From: Nitrososphaerales archaeon
Lineage (GTDB): Archaea > Thermoproteota > Nitrososphaeria > Nitrososphaerales > JACAEJ01
Reading direction: 5' to 3'
DNA length: 45,595 nt
Assembly: GCA_013388925.1 (NCBI GenBank)
Contig: JACAEJ010000060.1
Span: 1 to 45,595 of the forward strand
In this document: one piece after another, positions 8,217-16,590 of the stretch
Layout of the letters: every line of letters begins with the position of its first letter
How positions within the stretch are numbered: the stretch's first letter is position 1
Notes under the pieces: model-generated
The model's input: the letters and a program-made list of their open reading frames with translations, nothing else
The model's database searches: none
Told to the model about the DNA's origin: nothing
Position numbers and translations under genes: made by a program

Positions 8217-10058
8217 TCATATAGGGGCCAAAGCCGATCTAAAATCCTCGCTCTTCATTATGCGCAGCAACCTTTTACCAACTCTGGTGGAAAGGAGACG
8301 TTCGTAGGCGAGATAGTTCACGCTCGTAGGAAAAGCTTCTACAAAGCCAAGGCCATACTTCTTGGCCATGCGCAGGGGTAAGAGGGCTACTATGTCCCTT
8401 CGATTTAGGATTTGATCCACAGCAGCATCGTAAGACCATACCTCGATTACTTTAAAGTCCTTTGCCATCTTCCTTATTCTATCTTCAGCATGCGCTCTTA
8501 GACCCGAACCTATCTTGGGAAGCACCAAAGTCGATCCTGAACTTAATGCGCCCTCTCCATAGAAAGCCCAGACCATGTCCATCTTGAAGCTACCGATTTT
8601 GGCGATTTTAGAAGGAAAATCGTACAAGTTCAAGGCTCTCTCATCCTCTGGTGTGCACGCTACCAAGAGGTCTGCCGTTTCGCTTCTTATCAATGCCAAG
8701 CCATGCTCTAACCCCCTGAACTCAGATCTCACCCTTACCCCTGATCTTCTAAGTTCGCTTAAGACAAGCTGTGATACGGGGCTTGGGTCGCCGACCATTA
8801 CAAGATCGGCAACTTTTACCTGCGGAAAGAGCCTTACCTTGACTCTTTCGTCCTTCTCTATCAGCTCGATGTTTTCGGGAATTTCCACAATCCCATCTGC
8901 AGAGCAGAGAGATGCTATGGCGCCAGAGCCTCCAAGAATGGGTACCGCAACTAGACCCTTTTCGCTACGTTTTAGGAATACTGGGAGGTACTCCCTTCTC
9001 CCCCTCTCCGATATATGTCTGGTGGCCAAGCCTGACTTCAAGGTCTTCCTAGTCTCGAGCTTCTTACCTGAGATTGACCTTAGAAAGGGATCGACGATCA
9101 AGTAGTACATAGTCAAGGCTGAGACGGGAAAACCTGGTAACCCGAATATTGGCTTGTCACCTATGGCAGCCAGTATGGTAGGCTTTCCTGGCTTTGCTGC
9201 TATTCCGTGGACGATTAGACCGGGGCTTCCAAGCCCCTCAAATACCTTGTACGCTAGATCGCTGACTCCAGCCGAGGTGCCACCCGACATTACTATGGCA
9301 TCGGCGCAATTTAACCCCTCCACGATTGCTCCACGAATTTCTTCAAAGTTGTCTATCTTCACGCCAAGATAGATAGGTATGCAACCAGAACTCTGAACCA
9401 GAGCCCCTATGGAGTATTGGTTGACATCGTAGATCTTTGATGGACTCAGTTCTAAGCCCGGTTCTAAAAGCTCATTCCCTGTAGAAAAGATGGCAACTCT
9501 AGGTCTCAGAAATACTTTGATCCGACCATAACCAAGCCCTGCCAGTGCCCCTATCTTTTCAGCTGTGAGCCCCTCACCTTTTTCCATAACTAATTGACCG
9601 TTGTACACATCAGAGCCCATGGTAGCTACGCCCGATCCCTTGCCTAAGGAGGAGTGAATGATAGCGTAGTCTCCATCTATAGAGGTATCCTCGACCCGAA
9701 CTACGGCGTCTGCACCCCTTGGGAGAATTGCACCTGTATCAATCTCTATACACTCCTTCTCCTTTATCTCCAACGAAGAGCCCTCTCCAGCATATACCCT
9801 ACCTACTACTTTGAACTTCACAGGATTTACTTCTGATGCAAAGGATGTGGCGATGGCCCTAACGGCGTAGCCATCAACAATAGCCCTGGAGAAAGGTGGA
9901 AGATCGATCTTCGCTACAATGTCCTCGCCCAGTATCCTCCCATAGGTCTCGGTAATCTTCACTTCTTCTATTCCCAGAGGAAGGGGCTTAACATGCCCCT
10001 TTAGAGCATTGAGAGCCTCATCAACAGTAACTAGTCTCTTAAAGATCGATCTGCTCAA
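8217..10058 (-). CDS. moeA: Molybdopterin molybdenumtransferase MoeA fused to a PBP-like domain
   Basis: Inserts molybdate or tungstate into adenylylated molybdopterin, the last step of Moco/Wco synthesis. Residues about 1-412 are a full MoeA with VDGYAVRA (61-68, intact catalytic Asp), DTGAILPRGADAVV, FSTGNEL, SGGTSAGVSD (258-267) and GLPGFPVSA. Residues about 415-613 are a periplasmic-binding-like domain (VGDPSPVSQLVLSELRRSG, KIGSGLRAHAEDRI, DIVALLPLRMAKKYGLGF) of the type also found in the regulator at 3824-4930. Such MoeA fusions are known in archaea. The gene follows the second moeA after 7 bp, so they form one operon. It ends 20 bp from the convergent GDPD gene. The fused domain may present the anion or sense cofactor; this is inference. 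Confidence 0.94.
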   Translation of the reverse strand: MSRSIFKRLVTVDEALNALKGHVKPLPLGIEEVKITETYGRILGEDIVAKIDLPPFSRAIVDGYAVRAIATSFASEVNPVKFKVVGRVYAGEGSSLEIKEKECIEIDTGAILPRGADAVVRVEDTSIDGDYAIIHSSLGKGSGVATMGSDVYNGQLVMEKGEGLTAEKIGALAGLGYGRIKVFLRPRVAIFSTGNELLEPGLELSPSKIYDVNQYSIGALVQSSGCIPIYLGVKIDNFEEIRGAIVEGLNCADAIVMSGGTSAGVSDLAYKVFEGLGSPGLIVHGIAAKPGKPTILAAIGDKPIFGLPGFPVSALTMYYLIVDPFLRSISGKKLETRKTLKSGLATRHISERGRREYLPVFLKRSEKGLVAVPILGGSGAIASLCSADGIVEIPENIELIEKDERVKVRLFPQVKVADLVMVGDPSPVSQLVLSELRRSGVRVRSEFRGLEHGLALIRSETADLLVACTPEDERALNLYDFPSKIAKIGSFKMDMVWAFYGEGALSSGSTLVLPKIGSGLRAHAEDRIRKMAKDFKVIEVWSYDAAVDQILNRRDIVALLPLRMAKKYGLGFVEAFPTSVNYLAYERLLSTRVGKRLLRIMKSEDFRSALAPI

Positions 10059-10065
10059 TTCCTAT

Positions 10066-11316
10066 CTACCCTTGAATGGGACTGTAAAGAAGTACTTCTA
10101 CCTCTGAACCGCCATCGAACCCCTCCGATCCTATTGGCACCATTAGAAAGCCGTTGGCTTCTGTGAGGGAAGAGACGGCGCTCGAACCCAACACTCTGAT
10201 TGGCTCGGCGACGAGCCCTTCATCCTTTCTCCTCACCTTCACCCTAACGTAACTGACTACACCCAGGCTGGAAGAGACTCTGGACTTTAGCACAGCTTTC
10301 ACAATAGGCCTTGGAGGTTCCATTGCACCGACCATCATGTATAGCAGGGGTCTTACGAGGGCCATGAAGCCAACTATGCATGCGACAGGAAAGCCCGAGA
10401 GCATGAAGACAGGTTTGCCATTCAGCACAGCCACGCCTGTAGGTCTTCCAGGTTGAATACCTATGCCTCTTATCACCAGATCAACCTTTCCAGCCCTTCG
10501 AACAGATTCTGGCACAAGGTCCGATTCGCCTACCGATGTCCCCCCAGTCATGATGAGGGCATGATGATCCTCGATGGATGATCTTACAGCATGCGTAAGA
10601 GCTTCGAGATCGTCTTGAACAACACTGAGGCGGCGAGCTTCTATCCAGTGCTCCTTACAGAGGGCAGATAAAGCATAGGCGTTGGTATTGACTGTCTTGT
10701 AAACATCGCCAACCTCATAAGGCTCTATCAATTCACTCCCCGTAGGGATTATCGCTATGCGTAACTTCTCAAGGACCTTGACTCTGGTCTGCTTTAAATG
10801 GGCAAGCATGGCCATGTCAAATGGATCTATTATCTTGCCCTTCCTTATCACTTTTTGACCCTTCTTTACATCCTCTCCTCTTTGAATGACGTTGTCTCCT
10901 ATAGGGAAGCTCTTTGATACCTCAATCTCGTCATCGGAAGCTCTTACATATTCTACCGGAACTACGGTATCGAAGCCGTTGGGCAGAGCGGAACCAGTGA
11001 CCACTTTGATTGCCTTTCCTTGAGTACTCTCTATAGTCGGGCCCACGCCTATCTTGATTTCTCCTATCACCCTCAACCTAACTGGATAGTATTGTGAGGC
11101 TGATAGCACATCTGTCCCTCTGACAGCGTAGCCCTCGAAAGCCGATTTGTTTACAGGAGGAAGATTGAAACTTGATATTATGTCTTCCGCCAGCACACTA
11201 CCCAAGCTCTTATCGAAGTCTATCTCCTCAGTGGTCAATTCTGTCTTCAATTTCTTTGAGACGAGAGCTATGACTTCATCAACCTTTGCCAGCTTCTTCA
11301 GAAACTTATACCCCAT
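10066..11316 (-). CDS. moeA: Second MoeA paralogue, with DGYAV changed to EGYAV
   Basis: A 416-residue MoeA with the usual domain order: swivelling N-terminal domains, the MoCF fold with PTGSEL and TGGTSVGESD (257-266), and a C-terminal beta domain. It lacks the extra PBP-like domain of its neighbour. In the loop where Escherichia coli MoeA has catalytic Asp59 (DGYAV), this protein has SAFEGYAVRG (about residues 58-67), an Asp to Glu change; the neighbouring paralogue keeps Asp. Two MoeA proteins per genome are common in archaea that use tungsten, and a split between Mo and W or between substrates is plausible. It is the upstream gene of the pair. Confidence 0.93.
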   Translation of the reverse strand: MGYKFLKKLAKVDEVIALVSKKLKTELTTEEIDFDKSLGSVLAEDIISSFNLPPVNKSAFEGYAVRGTDVLSASQYYPVRLRVIGEIKIGVGPTIESTQGKAIKVVTGSALPNGFDTVVPVEYVRASDDEIEVSKSFPIGDNVIQRGEDVKKGQKVIRKGKIIDPFDMAMLAHLKQTRVKVLEKLRIAIIPTGSELIEPYEVGDVYKTVNTNAYALSALCKEHWIEARRLSVVQDDLEALTHAVRSSIEDHHALIMTGGTSVGESDLVPESVRRAGKVDLVIRGIGIQPGRPTGVAVLNGKPVFMLSGFPVACIVGFMALVRPLLYMMVGAMEPPRPIVKAVLKSRVSSSLGVVSYVRVKVRRKDEGLVAEPIRVLGSSAVSSLTEANGFLMVPIGSEGFDGGSEVEVLLYSPIQG

Positions 11317-11350
11317 GTGATCTAATCCCTTTGCCAGACTAGTAAACTTT

Positions 11351-11596
11351 TCACCTTACGAGGTACAAGATCAAAAGGATAAGGCTTACCAAAATCAATA
11401 TAGGTGAGGTTACAAAGTAAAAATTCCCGCTTCTATATACATAAATGATGATGGGAGGCAACTTCTCGAGCCTTTCTATCGATGGTAGATAGTTGGCAAT
11501 GATAGGCAATAACACCAAAACAAGACCGATCATGATCAGTAATATGCCCAGATATGTGAGAAATTGATAATCACTAGGCGAAGGGCTAGTCTGCAA
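11351..11596 (-). CDS. DUF2905-like small membrane protein
   Basis: An 81-residue protein with two hydrophobic helices (residues about 12-34 and 60-80) separated by a linker of form ERLEKLPPIIIYVYRSGNFYFV. The GKLPGDI...NFxFYFP pattern of DUF2905 proteins is recognisable in this linker and in the following TSPILI. The function of that family is unknown. It lies 34 bp upstream of the moeA pair on the same strand, so it may be co-transcribed with it, but the family is widespread and the link may be incidental. Confidence 0.7.
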   Translation of the reverse strand: MQTSPSPSDYQFLTYLGILLIMIGLVLVLLPIIANYLPSIERLEKLPPIIIYVYRSGNFYFVTSPILILVSLILLILYLVR

Positions 11597-11685
11597 AGCT
11601 CCTCACCATCCAAGATGCGCATCGGCACAGTTGTATTTAGATGCTTCTAAATTCGATTTCTTCATTCTCTTACCTTAAGAACGTA

Positions 11686-12279
11686 TTATGGTCGGCCCTT
11701 ATGGAAGATTCTCATGACCATCTGGGCAATGGCGTCTTCTTCCATTGCTTCAACAATAGCCCTAGCCTCATTCAAGCTTGATCCCACACCTATGACACCA
11801 TGCCTTCTAAGTATCAGAGCGTTTCTCCCGACGATATTCTTGCCTACCATCTTACACAACTCCTCCGATCCAGGCCTTTCGAAGGGGAGTATCTTGACTC
11901 TTCTCAGCATCGCAGATGCTTCTGCGGTGATGGGTTTGAAGGTCTTGCCCACCATGGTAATGCCTATTGTGATGGGGTTATGGGTATGCACTACTGCGTT
12001 CACATCCTTTCTTGCCTTCAAGATTTCCATGTGAAGGCGCCATTCTCTGGATGGTTTATGAGCACCCTTCATGATTCTACCGTCGGTGCCCATCTTGACA
12101 AGGTTTCCTTCCTTCAGCCCGTATTTTGCCAAGCCTGTAGGAGTGATCCAAAAGAATCTCGATTCTGGGGCCCTTGCGCTGATATTGTCACTTAAGCTCG
12201 ACACAAGCCCCCTCAAGTATAGAGCTCGCATACATTCGACTATGTCCTTCTTCAGTCTTTTTTCGTTTAGATCCTCGAT
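11686..12279 (-). CDS. Class II aldolase/adducin family protein (fuculose-phosphate aldolase type), near-cognate start
   Basis: Zinc-dependent aldolase that would cleave a sugar phosphate to DHAP or a related product. Seen: SLSDNISARAP, the SREWRLHMEIL acid motif, VVHTHNP (two zinc histidines) and LRRHGVIGVG (third histidine). The first ATG (12231) would cut into the conserved N-terminal helix. The frame stays open upstream and encodes IEDLNEKRLKKDIVEC, as the family expects, back to a TGA at 12288. That extension contains no ATG, GTG or TTG. An ATC at 12279 lies 6 nt after a Shine-Dalgarno-like GGGTGA; an in-frame CTG lies at 12255. I therefore give the longer gene with an uncertain start. 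The substrate is unknown. Confidence 0.8.
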   Translation of the reverse strand: MEDLNEKRLKKDIVECMRALYLRGLVSSLSDNISARAPESRFFWITPTGLAKYGLKEGNLVKMGTDGRIMKGAHKPSREWRLHMEILKARKDVNAVVHTHNPITIGITMVGKTFKPITAEASAMLRRVKILPFERPGSEELCKMVGKNIVGRNALILRRHGVIGVGSSLNEARAIVEAMEEDAIAQMVMRIFHKGRP

Positions 12280-12381
12280 TTTGCTTCACCCAACCCATAA
12301 TAGACACACATCTCTCTATAAGGGTGATTATGGATTACCTAGAAAACAAGGCAAGATAAAGGTTGGGACGAACATGAGTAA

Positions 12382-12390
12382 TTTATAAAA
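12382..12390 (+). promoter_or_regulatory. TATA box of the aIF1 gene
   Basis: ATTTATAAAA lies about 45 bp before the ATG at 12432, with a second AT-rich stretch (CTTTAAATAA) just after it. The predicted transcript has a short leader containing AGAGG before the start codon. Confidence 0.5.
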
Positions 12391-12431
12391 CTTTAAATAA
12401 CCATTATTCATCTCGTCAATTAGAGGCAATA

Positions 12432-12737
12432 ATGGAAGTCTGCCGCAAATGTGGCCTGCCAGAAGACCTTTGCGTTTGTGAAGAATTAGAAAAAGAACAG
12501 ATGAGGGTTGTTGTCCGCCTCGAAATGAGAAGGTTTAGGAAACCCACTACCATGATCGAGGGGCTGAACCCAAAGCGAACTGATCTGAACAAGATAGCCC
12601 AGAAGTTGAAGAGTAAACTGGCGTGTGGTGGGACGGCAAAGGATGGATACATACTCTTGCAAGGGGATCACAGAGACATTGTTAAAGAAGAGCTAGTTCA
12701 ACTAGGCTTCAACGAATCATCGATAGAAGTCCAGTGA
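12432..12737 (+). CDS. Translation initiation factor aIF1 (SUI1)
   Basis: A 101-residue SUI1/eIF1-family protein that scrutinises start codons on the 30S subunit. The N-terminus carries a four-cysteine knuckle (CRKCGLPEDLCVC), as in many archaeal members. The SUI1 domain follows: RRFRKPTTMIEGL, then KLKSKLACGGTAKDGYILLQGDHRD with the canonical CGGT segment, and a final helix and strand. It begins a short operon with the zinc-ribbon gene 16 bp downstream. Because this factor enforces start-codon fidelity, it is relevant to the possible near-cognate starts in neighbouring genes. Confidence 0.95.
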   Translation: MEVCRKCGLPEDLCVCEELEKEQMRVVVRLEMRRFRKPTTMIEGLNPKRTDLNKIAQKLKSKLACGGTAKDGYILLQGDHRDIVKEELVQLGFNESSIEVQ

Positions 12738-12753
12738 AGCATGAGGGAATTTC

Positions 12754-12960
12754 TTGTCAGAAGATGATCTTGATGGCAAGTCGAGAATGAGACTACGCCA
12801 TACATCGATAAAGCGAAAAAAGCTTTGCCCAAGATGCCTGAGCGATCTTGAAGTGGCCTCACCTTTCGGGGGGTGGCTTATACCACAAGAGTATAGATGC
12901 AAAACTTGTGGTTATTATGGTCCAGTAGCCCTAGAGTTTAATGAGCGAGAGAAGGCCTAA
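12754..12960 (+). CDS. Small zinc-ribbon protein
   Basis: A 68-residue protein, basic at its N-terminus, with two cysteine pairs (CPRC and CKTC) about 24 residues apart that form a zinc ribbon. The loop is SPFGGWLIPQEYRC, followed by GYYGPVALE. Similar tiny zinc ribbons are frequent in archaea next to translation or transcription genes, but none has a firm function that I can name. The start is a TTG 16 bp after the aIF1 stop. An alternative would be the ATG at codon 12, which would still keep the ribbon. Confidence 0.7.
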   Translation: MSEDDLDGKSRMRLRHTSIKRKKLCPRCLSDLEVASPFGGWLIPQEYRCKTCGYYGPVALEFNEREKA

Positions 12961-12983
12961 CTGTAGAAGCCAGCTTACAATAT

Positions 12984-13150
12984 GTTTATATAGTGAAGCC
13001 AACGCTTCACGGTCCTAAGTGGTAGAAGTGGGGGATTCAGTTCATAGAAGAAAGATGTGCCTTGAGGCGCTTCTTTCCTAGAGATAATACTACGTACGTC
13101 AGCCAAAAAAGTTCCCCGAACATTCGCCCATTGTTGGAGAGATGATGTAA
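12984..13150 (+). promoter_or_regulatory. his operon promoter and structured leader
   Basis: A GTTTATATA box (12984-12992) is followed at once by a perfect 7-bp inverted repeat GTGAAGC-CAAC-GCTTCAC (12993-13010), which would span the region just upstream of or at the transcription start. Farther down are an imperfect hairpin around GTGCC-TTGA-GGCGC with flanking GAAAGA/TTCTTTC (about 13050-13080) and a small GTTC-CCC-GAAC element. A GGAGAG Shine-Dalgarno (13136-13141) precedes hisG. The 190-bp region between the zinc ribbon and hisG otherwise holds no gene that I can see. The first repeat looks like an operator; the leader hairpins may be regulatory. Confidence 0.5.
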
Positions 13151-14134
13151 TTGTCCAAAGTCAGGTTCGCTCTTCCTAAAGGCTCCCTCGAAAATGCAAC
13201 TTTTGAAATCCTTAACAGATCAGGGTATAAACTGTCAGGCCAGGAGCGCACATATAGACCCTCCATAAACGATCCAGGGATAGAACCTAGGATATTAAGA
13301 CCGCAGGAGATACCAGTCTACATAGCGGAGGGCCTTCAAGATATAGGCATAACTGGATTGGATTGGATAAAAGAGACCAATTCTGACGTCGAAATTCTTC
13401 TAGATCTAGAGTATGGCGCCATCAAGCTCGTACTTGCTATTCCTAAGCCTTGGACGAAAATAAACTCGCTTTCAGAACTCATCGAAAGCTTTTGGAGAGA
13501 GAAGAGGGAGTTAAGATTTTCGACAGAGTACCTCAACACCACAGTTTCATATCTGAAATCCAAATCGACATATAGAGAATGCTATGGCGACCTAGACCCG
13601 CTGGTCATAACTCCATGGTGGAGGATGGGCAGTAATCCGAGCGTAAGCATCTTCCTCTCCTTTGGAGCAACAGAGGCAAAACCACCAGAGACCGCTGATG
13701 CCATCATAGATGTGACAGAGACAGGCACGACCCTCGAGAAGAACAACCTAAAGATAATTGAGGTCATAAGCAAATCTACAGCCCACCTTATAGCAAACAA
13801 AGATGCCTTAAAGGATCCTGAAAAGAGAGAGAAGATCTACGACATACTTACCTTGCTGAAAGGGGCCGTCGATGGGAGAAAGAAGTTGCACATATTTGTC
13901 AATGTAAGCAAGGAGAATCTGCAAAAGTTGCTAAAGCAACTGCCAGCGCTCAAGAGACCAACGATATCTCCTCTCTCCGCAAAGGACTGGTACTCCGTTA
14001 ATACTGTGATAGAGAAAGACGCTTTCATTGAGCTTCTGCCAAAGTTAAGGAGGCTAGCCCAAGGACTTGTCGTCTATGAGCCAAGGCAGGTCCTATCCCT
14101 CGATGAGGTTTTGAACATGGAGAAAAAGGTGTGA
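13151..14134 (+). CDS. hisG: ATP phosphoribosyltransferase, long form (HisG)
   Basis: First enzyme of histidine synthesis: joins ATP and PRPP. The 327-residue protein starts KVRFALPKGSLE, has the GLQDIGITGLDW segment of the catalytic lobes and the ADAIIDVTETGTTLEKNNLKII PRPP-binding region. It then has a C-terminal domain (about 225-327) of the ACT-like regulatory type that gives histidine feedback in long-form enzymes, so HisZ is not needed. The start is TTG at 13151, 9 nt after GGAGAG. Directly before it and in the same frame is ATG ATG TAA, a two-codon open frame ending in a stop, which is odd. It heads a nine-gene operon. Confidence 0.95.
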   Translation: MSKVRFALPKGSLENATFEILNRSGYKLSGQERTYRPSINDPGIEPRILRPQEIPVYIAEGLQDIGITGLDWIKETNSDVEILLDLEYGAIKLVLAIPKPWTKINSLSELIESFWREKRELRFSTEYLNTTVSYLKSKSTYRECYGDLDPLVITPWWRMGSNPSVSIFLSFGATEAKPPETADAIIDVTETGTTLEKNNLKIIEVISKSTAHLIANKDALKDPEKREKIYDILTLLKGAVDGRKKLHIFVNVSKENLQKLLKQLPALKRPTISPLSAKDWYSVNTVIEKDAFIELLPKLRRLAQGLVVYEPRQVLSLDEVLNMEKKV

Positions 14135-14140
14135 TGTGTC

Positions 14141-15463
14141 ATAATAAAGCTGTGGAAGATTTCAGACCTGCCTAGCCAGTTCCTTGAAGATAGAGTACGC
14201 TTTTCCCCTAAGTGGGTTGAAGGGTTAGAGGATTACGTAAAGGGGATAGTAGATGAGATCAGAAAGAGTGGCGATAAGGCCCTGATCAATTTCATCAAAA
14301 GGTATGACGGGGTCGAGACTGATATAGAAAATTTCTTGGCCGATAAGGGCGAGATGGATAGAGCCTATGATTGTGTTAAAGAGGAAGAAATCTCAGCCTT
14401 GAATTTCTCGAAGAAGAGAATAGAGGATTTTCAAGGTTCCATCCTTAAAAGGTTGAAATTTAGTTGGTATGATAGAGAAAGAGGCGTCAGGGTAAGAAAC
14501 CTTGCATTACCCATAGAGAGCGTAGGGTGCTACGTTCCAGGAGGCTATTCACCATACCCAAGTAGTCTCCTAATGACAGTAGTTCCTGCAAAGGTTGCAG
14601 GTGTGCCTCGAGTGGCGGTATGTTCCCCACCCATGGGTGACGGTAAGCTCAATCCTATCCTCCTCGTGGCCGCAGACATCTGTGGAGTAAATGAGATATA
14701 CAAAATGGGAGGGGCTCACGCCATAGCGGCCCTAGCTTACGGGACAGAGAGCGTAAAGCCTGTAAAGAAGATAGTTGGACCTGGGAATAGATATGTTACC
14801 ACCGCAAAGATGCTGGTATCAAGAGACGTAGCGATAGATATGCCGGCGGGTCCTAGCGAGGTGCTGGTACTTGCGGATGATTCAGCAGACCCGTATTTTA
14901 TCGCCTTAGACCTAATAGCACAGGCAGAGCATTCACCAGAGAGCGTCTGCGGGCTGGTTACAACATCAAAGGAACTAGCAGATAAGGTCGTATCAGGATT
15001 GAAGAAAATGGTTCCAAACATCGGGAGGGCAGACGTAGTCATAAAAGCCCTAACACAAAACGGCTTTGTAGTGATTTGCAACAATAATGACGAAGCAGTA
15101 GACTTCATAAACGATTTTGCCCCAGAGCATCTGGAGATCATAATGGAAAGATTTGATAGAGTGATAAGGAGGATAAGATCGTCTGGAATGATCTTCTTGG
15201 GTCCTTACAGTCCTGTTCCATCTGGCGACTATTGTATAGGAACCAACCACGTGTTGCCCACAGGAGGATCCGCAAAAGTCTACTCCAACCTTTCAGTGAT
15301 GGACTTTACAAAGAGAGTAAGTATGGTAAAATGTTCCAAAGAAGGTCTACGTAGGATGATGAACCCCATAAGCACGCTAGCCCGTAGCGAGGGTCTGACA
15401 AACCATGCTTTGGCCGTGGAAGAAAGATTCAAGACCAGCTCTTCAAGATCTCGGCCTAAATAG
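14141..15463 (+). CDS. hisD: Histidinol dehydrogenase (HisD), non-standard start
   Basis: Oxidises histidinol to histidine, the last two steps of the pathway. Seen: VGCYVPGGYSPYPSSLLM, GAHAIAALAYGTESVKPVKKIVGPGN, DMPAGPSEVLVLAD, AQAEHSPES (zinc and catalytic His/Glu), FAPEHLEI and GTNHVLPTGGSA. The first standard start is too far in (TTG about 14333 or ATG 14336). Upstream, the same frame encodes about 65 further residues expected for HisD (LWKISDLPSQFLEDRVRF...VDEIRKSGDKALINFIKRYD), reaching back to the hisG stop at 14132. That stretch has no ATG, GTG or TTG. Candidates are ATA (14141, 14144) or CTG (14150), shortly after AGGTGTGATG. The start given is the earliest ATA and is uncertain. Confidence 0.9.
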   Translation: MIKLWKISDLPSQFLEDRVRFSPKWVEGLEDYVKGIVDEIRKSGDKALINFIKRYDGVETDIENFLADKGEMDRAYDCVKEEEISALNFSKKRIEDFQGSILKRLKFSWYDRERGVRVRNLALPIESVGCYVPGGYSPYPSSLLMTVVPAKVAGVPRVAVCSPPMGDGKLNPILLVAADICGVNEIYKMGGAHAIAALAYGTESVKPVKKIVGPGNRYVTTAKMLVSRDVAIDMPAGPSEVLVLADDSADPYFIALDLIAQAEHSPESVCGLVTTSKELADKVVSGLKKMVPNIGRADVVIKALTQNGFVVICNNNDEAVDFINDFAPEHLEIIMERFDRVIRRIRSSGMIFLGPYSPVPSGDYCIGTNHVLPTGGSAKVYSNLSVMDFTKRVSMVKCSKEGLRRMMNPISTLARSEGLTNHALAVEERFKTSSSRSRPK

Positions 15464-15473
15464 GTAGATCTTC

Positions 15474-16589
15474 GTGAACAAAAAATCGGAAGATTGGCTT
15501 AAAAGCAGACTGGGAGAGATAAAATCCTTTACAAAATACGTAAAGCCAAAGTCGGTCGTGGATGTCGCGTTAAAGGCAGGGGTGGAGCCTCAGAAGGTGG
15601 TGAAGCTCAATCAGAATGAGAACTTGTTCCTGCCCAAGGAGTTCCTCCTCTCCCTTATTGATGAAGTTATAGGTGAGATCGACCCGAGGGTCTATCCCAA
15701 GGAAGAAGAAACGGAACTCAAGGATGCTTTGGGAAGGTATGCAGGTCTGCCTTCGGACTACGTATTGTTAGGTAGTGGGAGTGATCAACTCATAGATCTT
15801 ATCGTCCGAACCTTCTTGAGAAAGGAAGATATCTCCATCTCCATCTCGCCCACGTACTCTATGTATGGATGGTCGGCTAATCATTTGGGAGTCAAGTACC
15901 TTGAAATTCCTCTGAAGGGGGATTTTTCTTTGGACGTTGAAGAGATCTTGAAGTCTTCAAAAGGGAGAACGGGCATATGCTTTGTATGCTCCCCAAACAA
16001 CCCGACGGGCAACCAATTCATAGAGGAGGATGTGACAAAGCTAATTGAGAGTTTTCCTGGGCTGGTTCTGTTGGACGAAGCTTACGTCGAGTTCGCAGAA
16101 AAGTCATTGACAGAATTTGTCAAGGATTACGAGAATCTTATCGTGACTAGGACCTTCTCGAAGGCCTTTGGTCTAGCCGGATTGAGGGCAGGATATGCCA
16201 TAGCCAATCCCGAGGTTTCAAATGTTACATCCGAGTATGCCCAGTTTCCTTATGTTTTGAACTGTATTGCTTTGAAGTTGGCTTTAAAAGTTCTAGATAA
16301 CATTGGAAAATTTAGAGAGAGCATCAAGGGGATAATACTGGAGAGGGAGAAGCTCATAAGAAGGCTCAACGGTATAAAGGGCGTAAAAGCTTTCAAATCG
16401 GATGCAAACTTCGTCCTCTTCACGGTGACAAATTCCTACGGGAGGGTGTTTGATGAAATCCTCGAAAAAGGTATATTGTTAAGGAAGATAGGGAGGGTCT
16501 TGGATTTAAGAGGGTGTTTGAGAACGACAGTGGGGTTGCCCTACATGAACGATCTTCTCATAGAAGTTCTATCATCGATTGGTGGATGA
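15474..16589 (+). CDS. hisC: Histidinol-phosphate aminotransferase (HisC)
   Basis: PLP enzyme of fold type I, 371 residues, normal length. Seen: KLNQNENLF, YPKEEETELKDALGRYAG, the LGSGSDQLIDL phosphate loop, CSPNNPTGN, LLDEAYVEF with the PLP-ring Asp and Tyr, and TRTFSKAFGLAGLRAGYAI with the Schiff-base lysine. A GTG start at 15474 lies 10 bp after hisD. Its end leaves 1 bp before the ATG of the HAD gene, whose Shine-Dalgarno is inside the hisC terminus. Confidence 0.95.
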   Translation: MNKKSEDWLKSRLGEIKSFTKYVKPKSVVDVALKAGVEPQKVVKLNQNENLFLPKEFLLSLIDEVIGEIDPRVYPKEEETELKDALGRYAGLPSDYVLLGSGSDQLIDLIVRTFLRKEDISISISPTYSMYGWSANHLGVKYLEIPLKGDFSLDVEEILKSSKGRTGICFVCSPNNPTGNQFIEEDVTKLIESFPGLVLLDEAYVEFAEKSLTEFVKDYENLIVTRTFSKAFGLAGLRAGYAIANPEVSNVTSEYAQFPYVLNCIALKLALKVLDNIGKFRESIKGIILEREKLIRRLNGIKGVKAFKSDANFVLFTVTNSYGRVFDEILEKGILLRKIGRVLDLRGCLRTTVGLPYMNDLLIEVLSSIGG

Positions 16590-16590
16590 T

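Noticed and set aside
8575-9105. Antisense frame of 176 residues in the moeA-PBP gene
   Set aside because: It lies wholly inside a clear MoeA reading frame; serine- and leucine-rich shadow.
11714-12195. Plus-strand frames over the class II aldolase
   Set aside because: The minus-strand frame has the zinc histidines and family motifs; the plus frames have none.
13012-13080. Possible tRNA in the his leader
   Set aside because: No acceptor stem, D-loop or T-loop arrangement; only simple hairpins are present.
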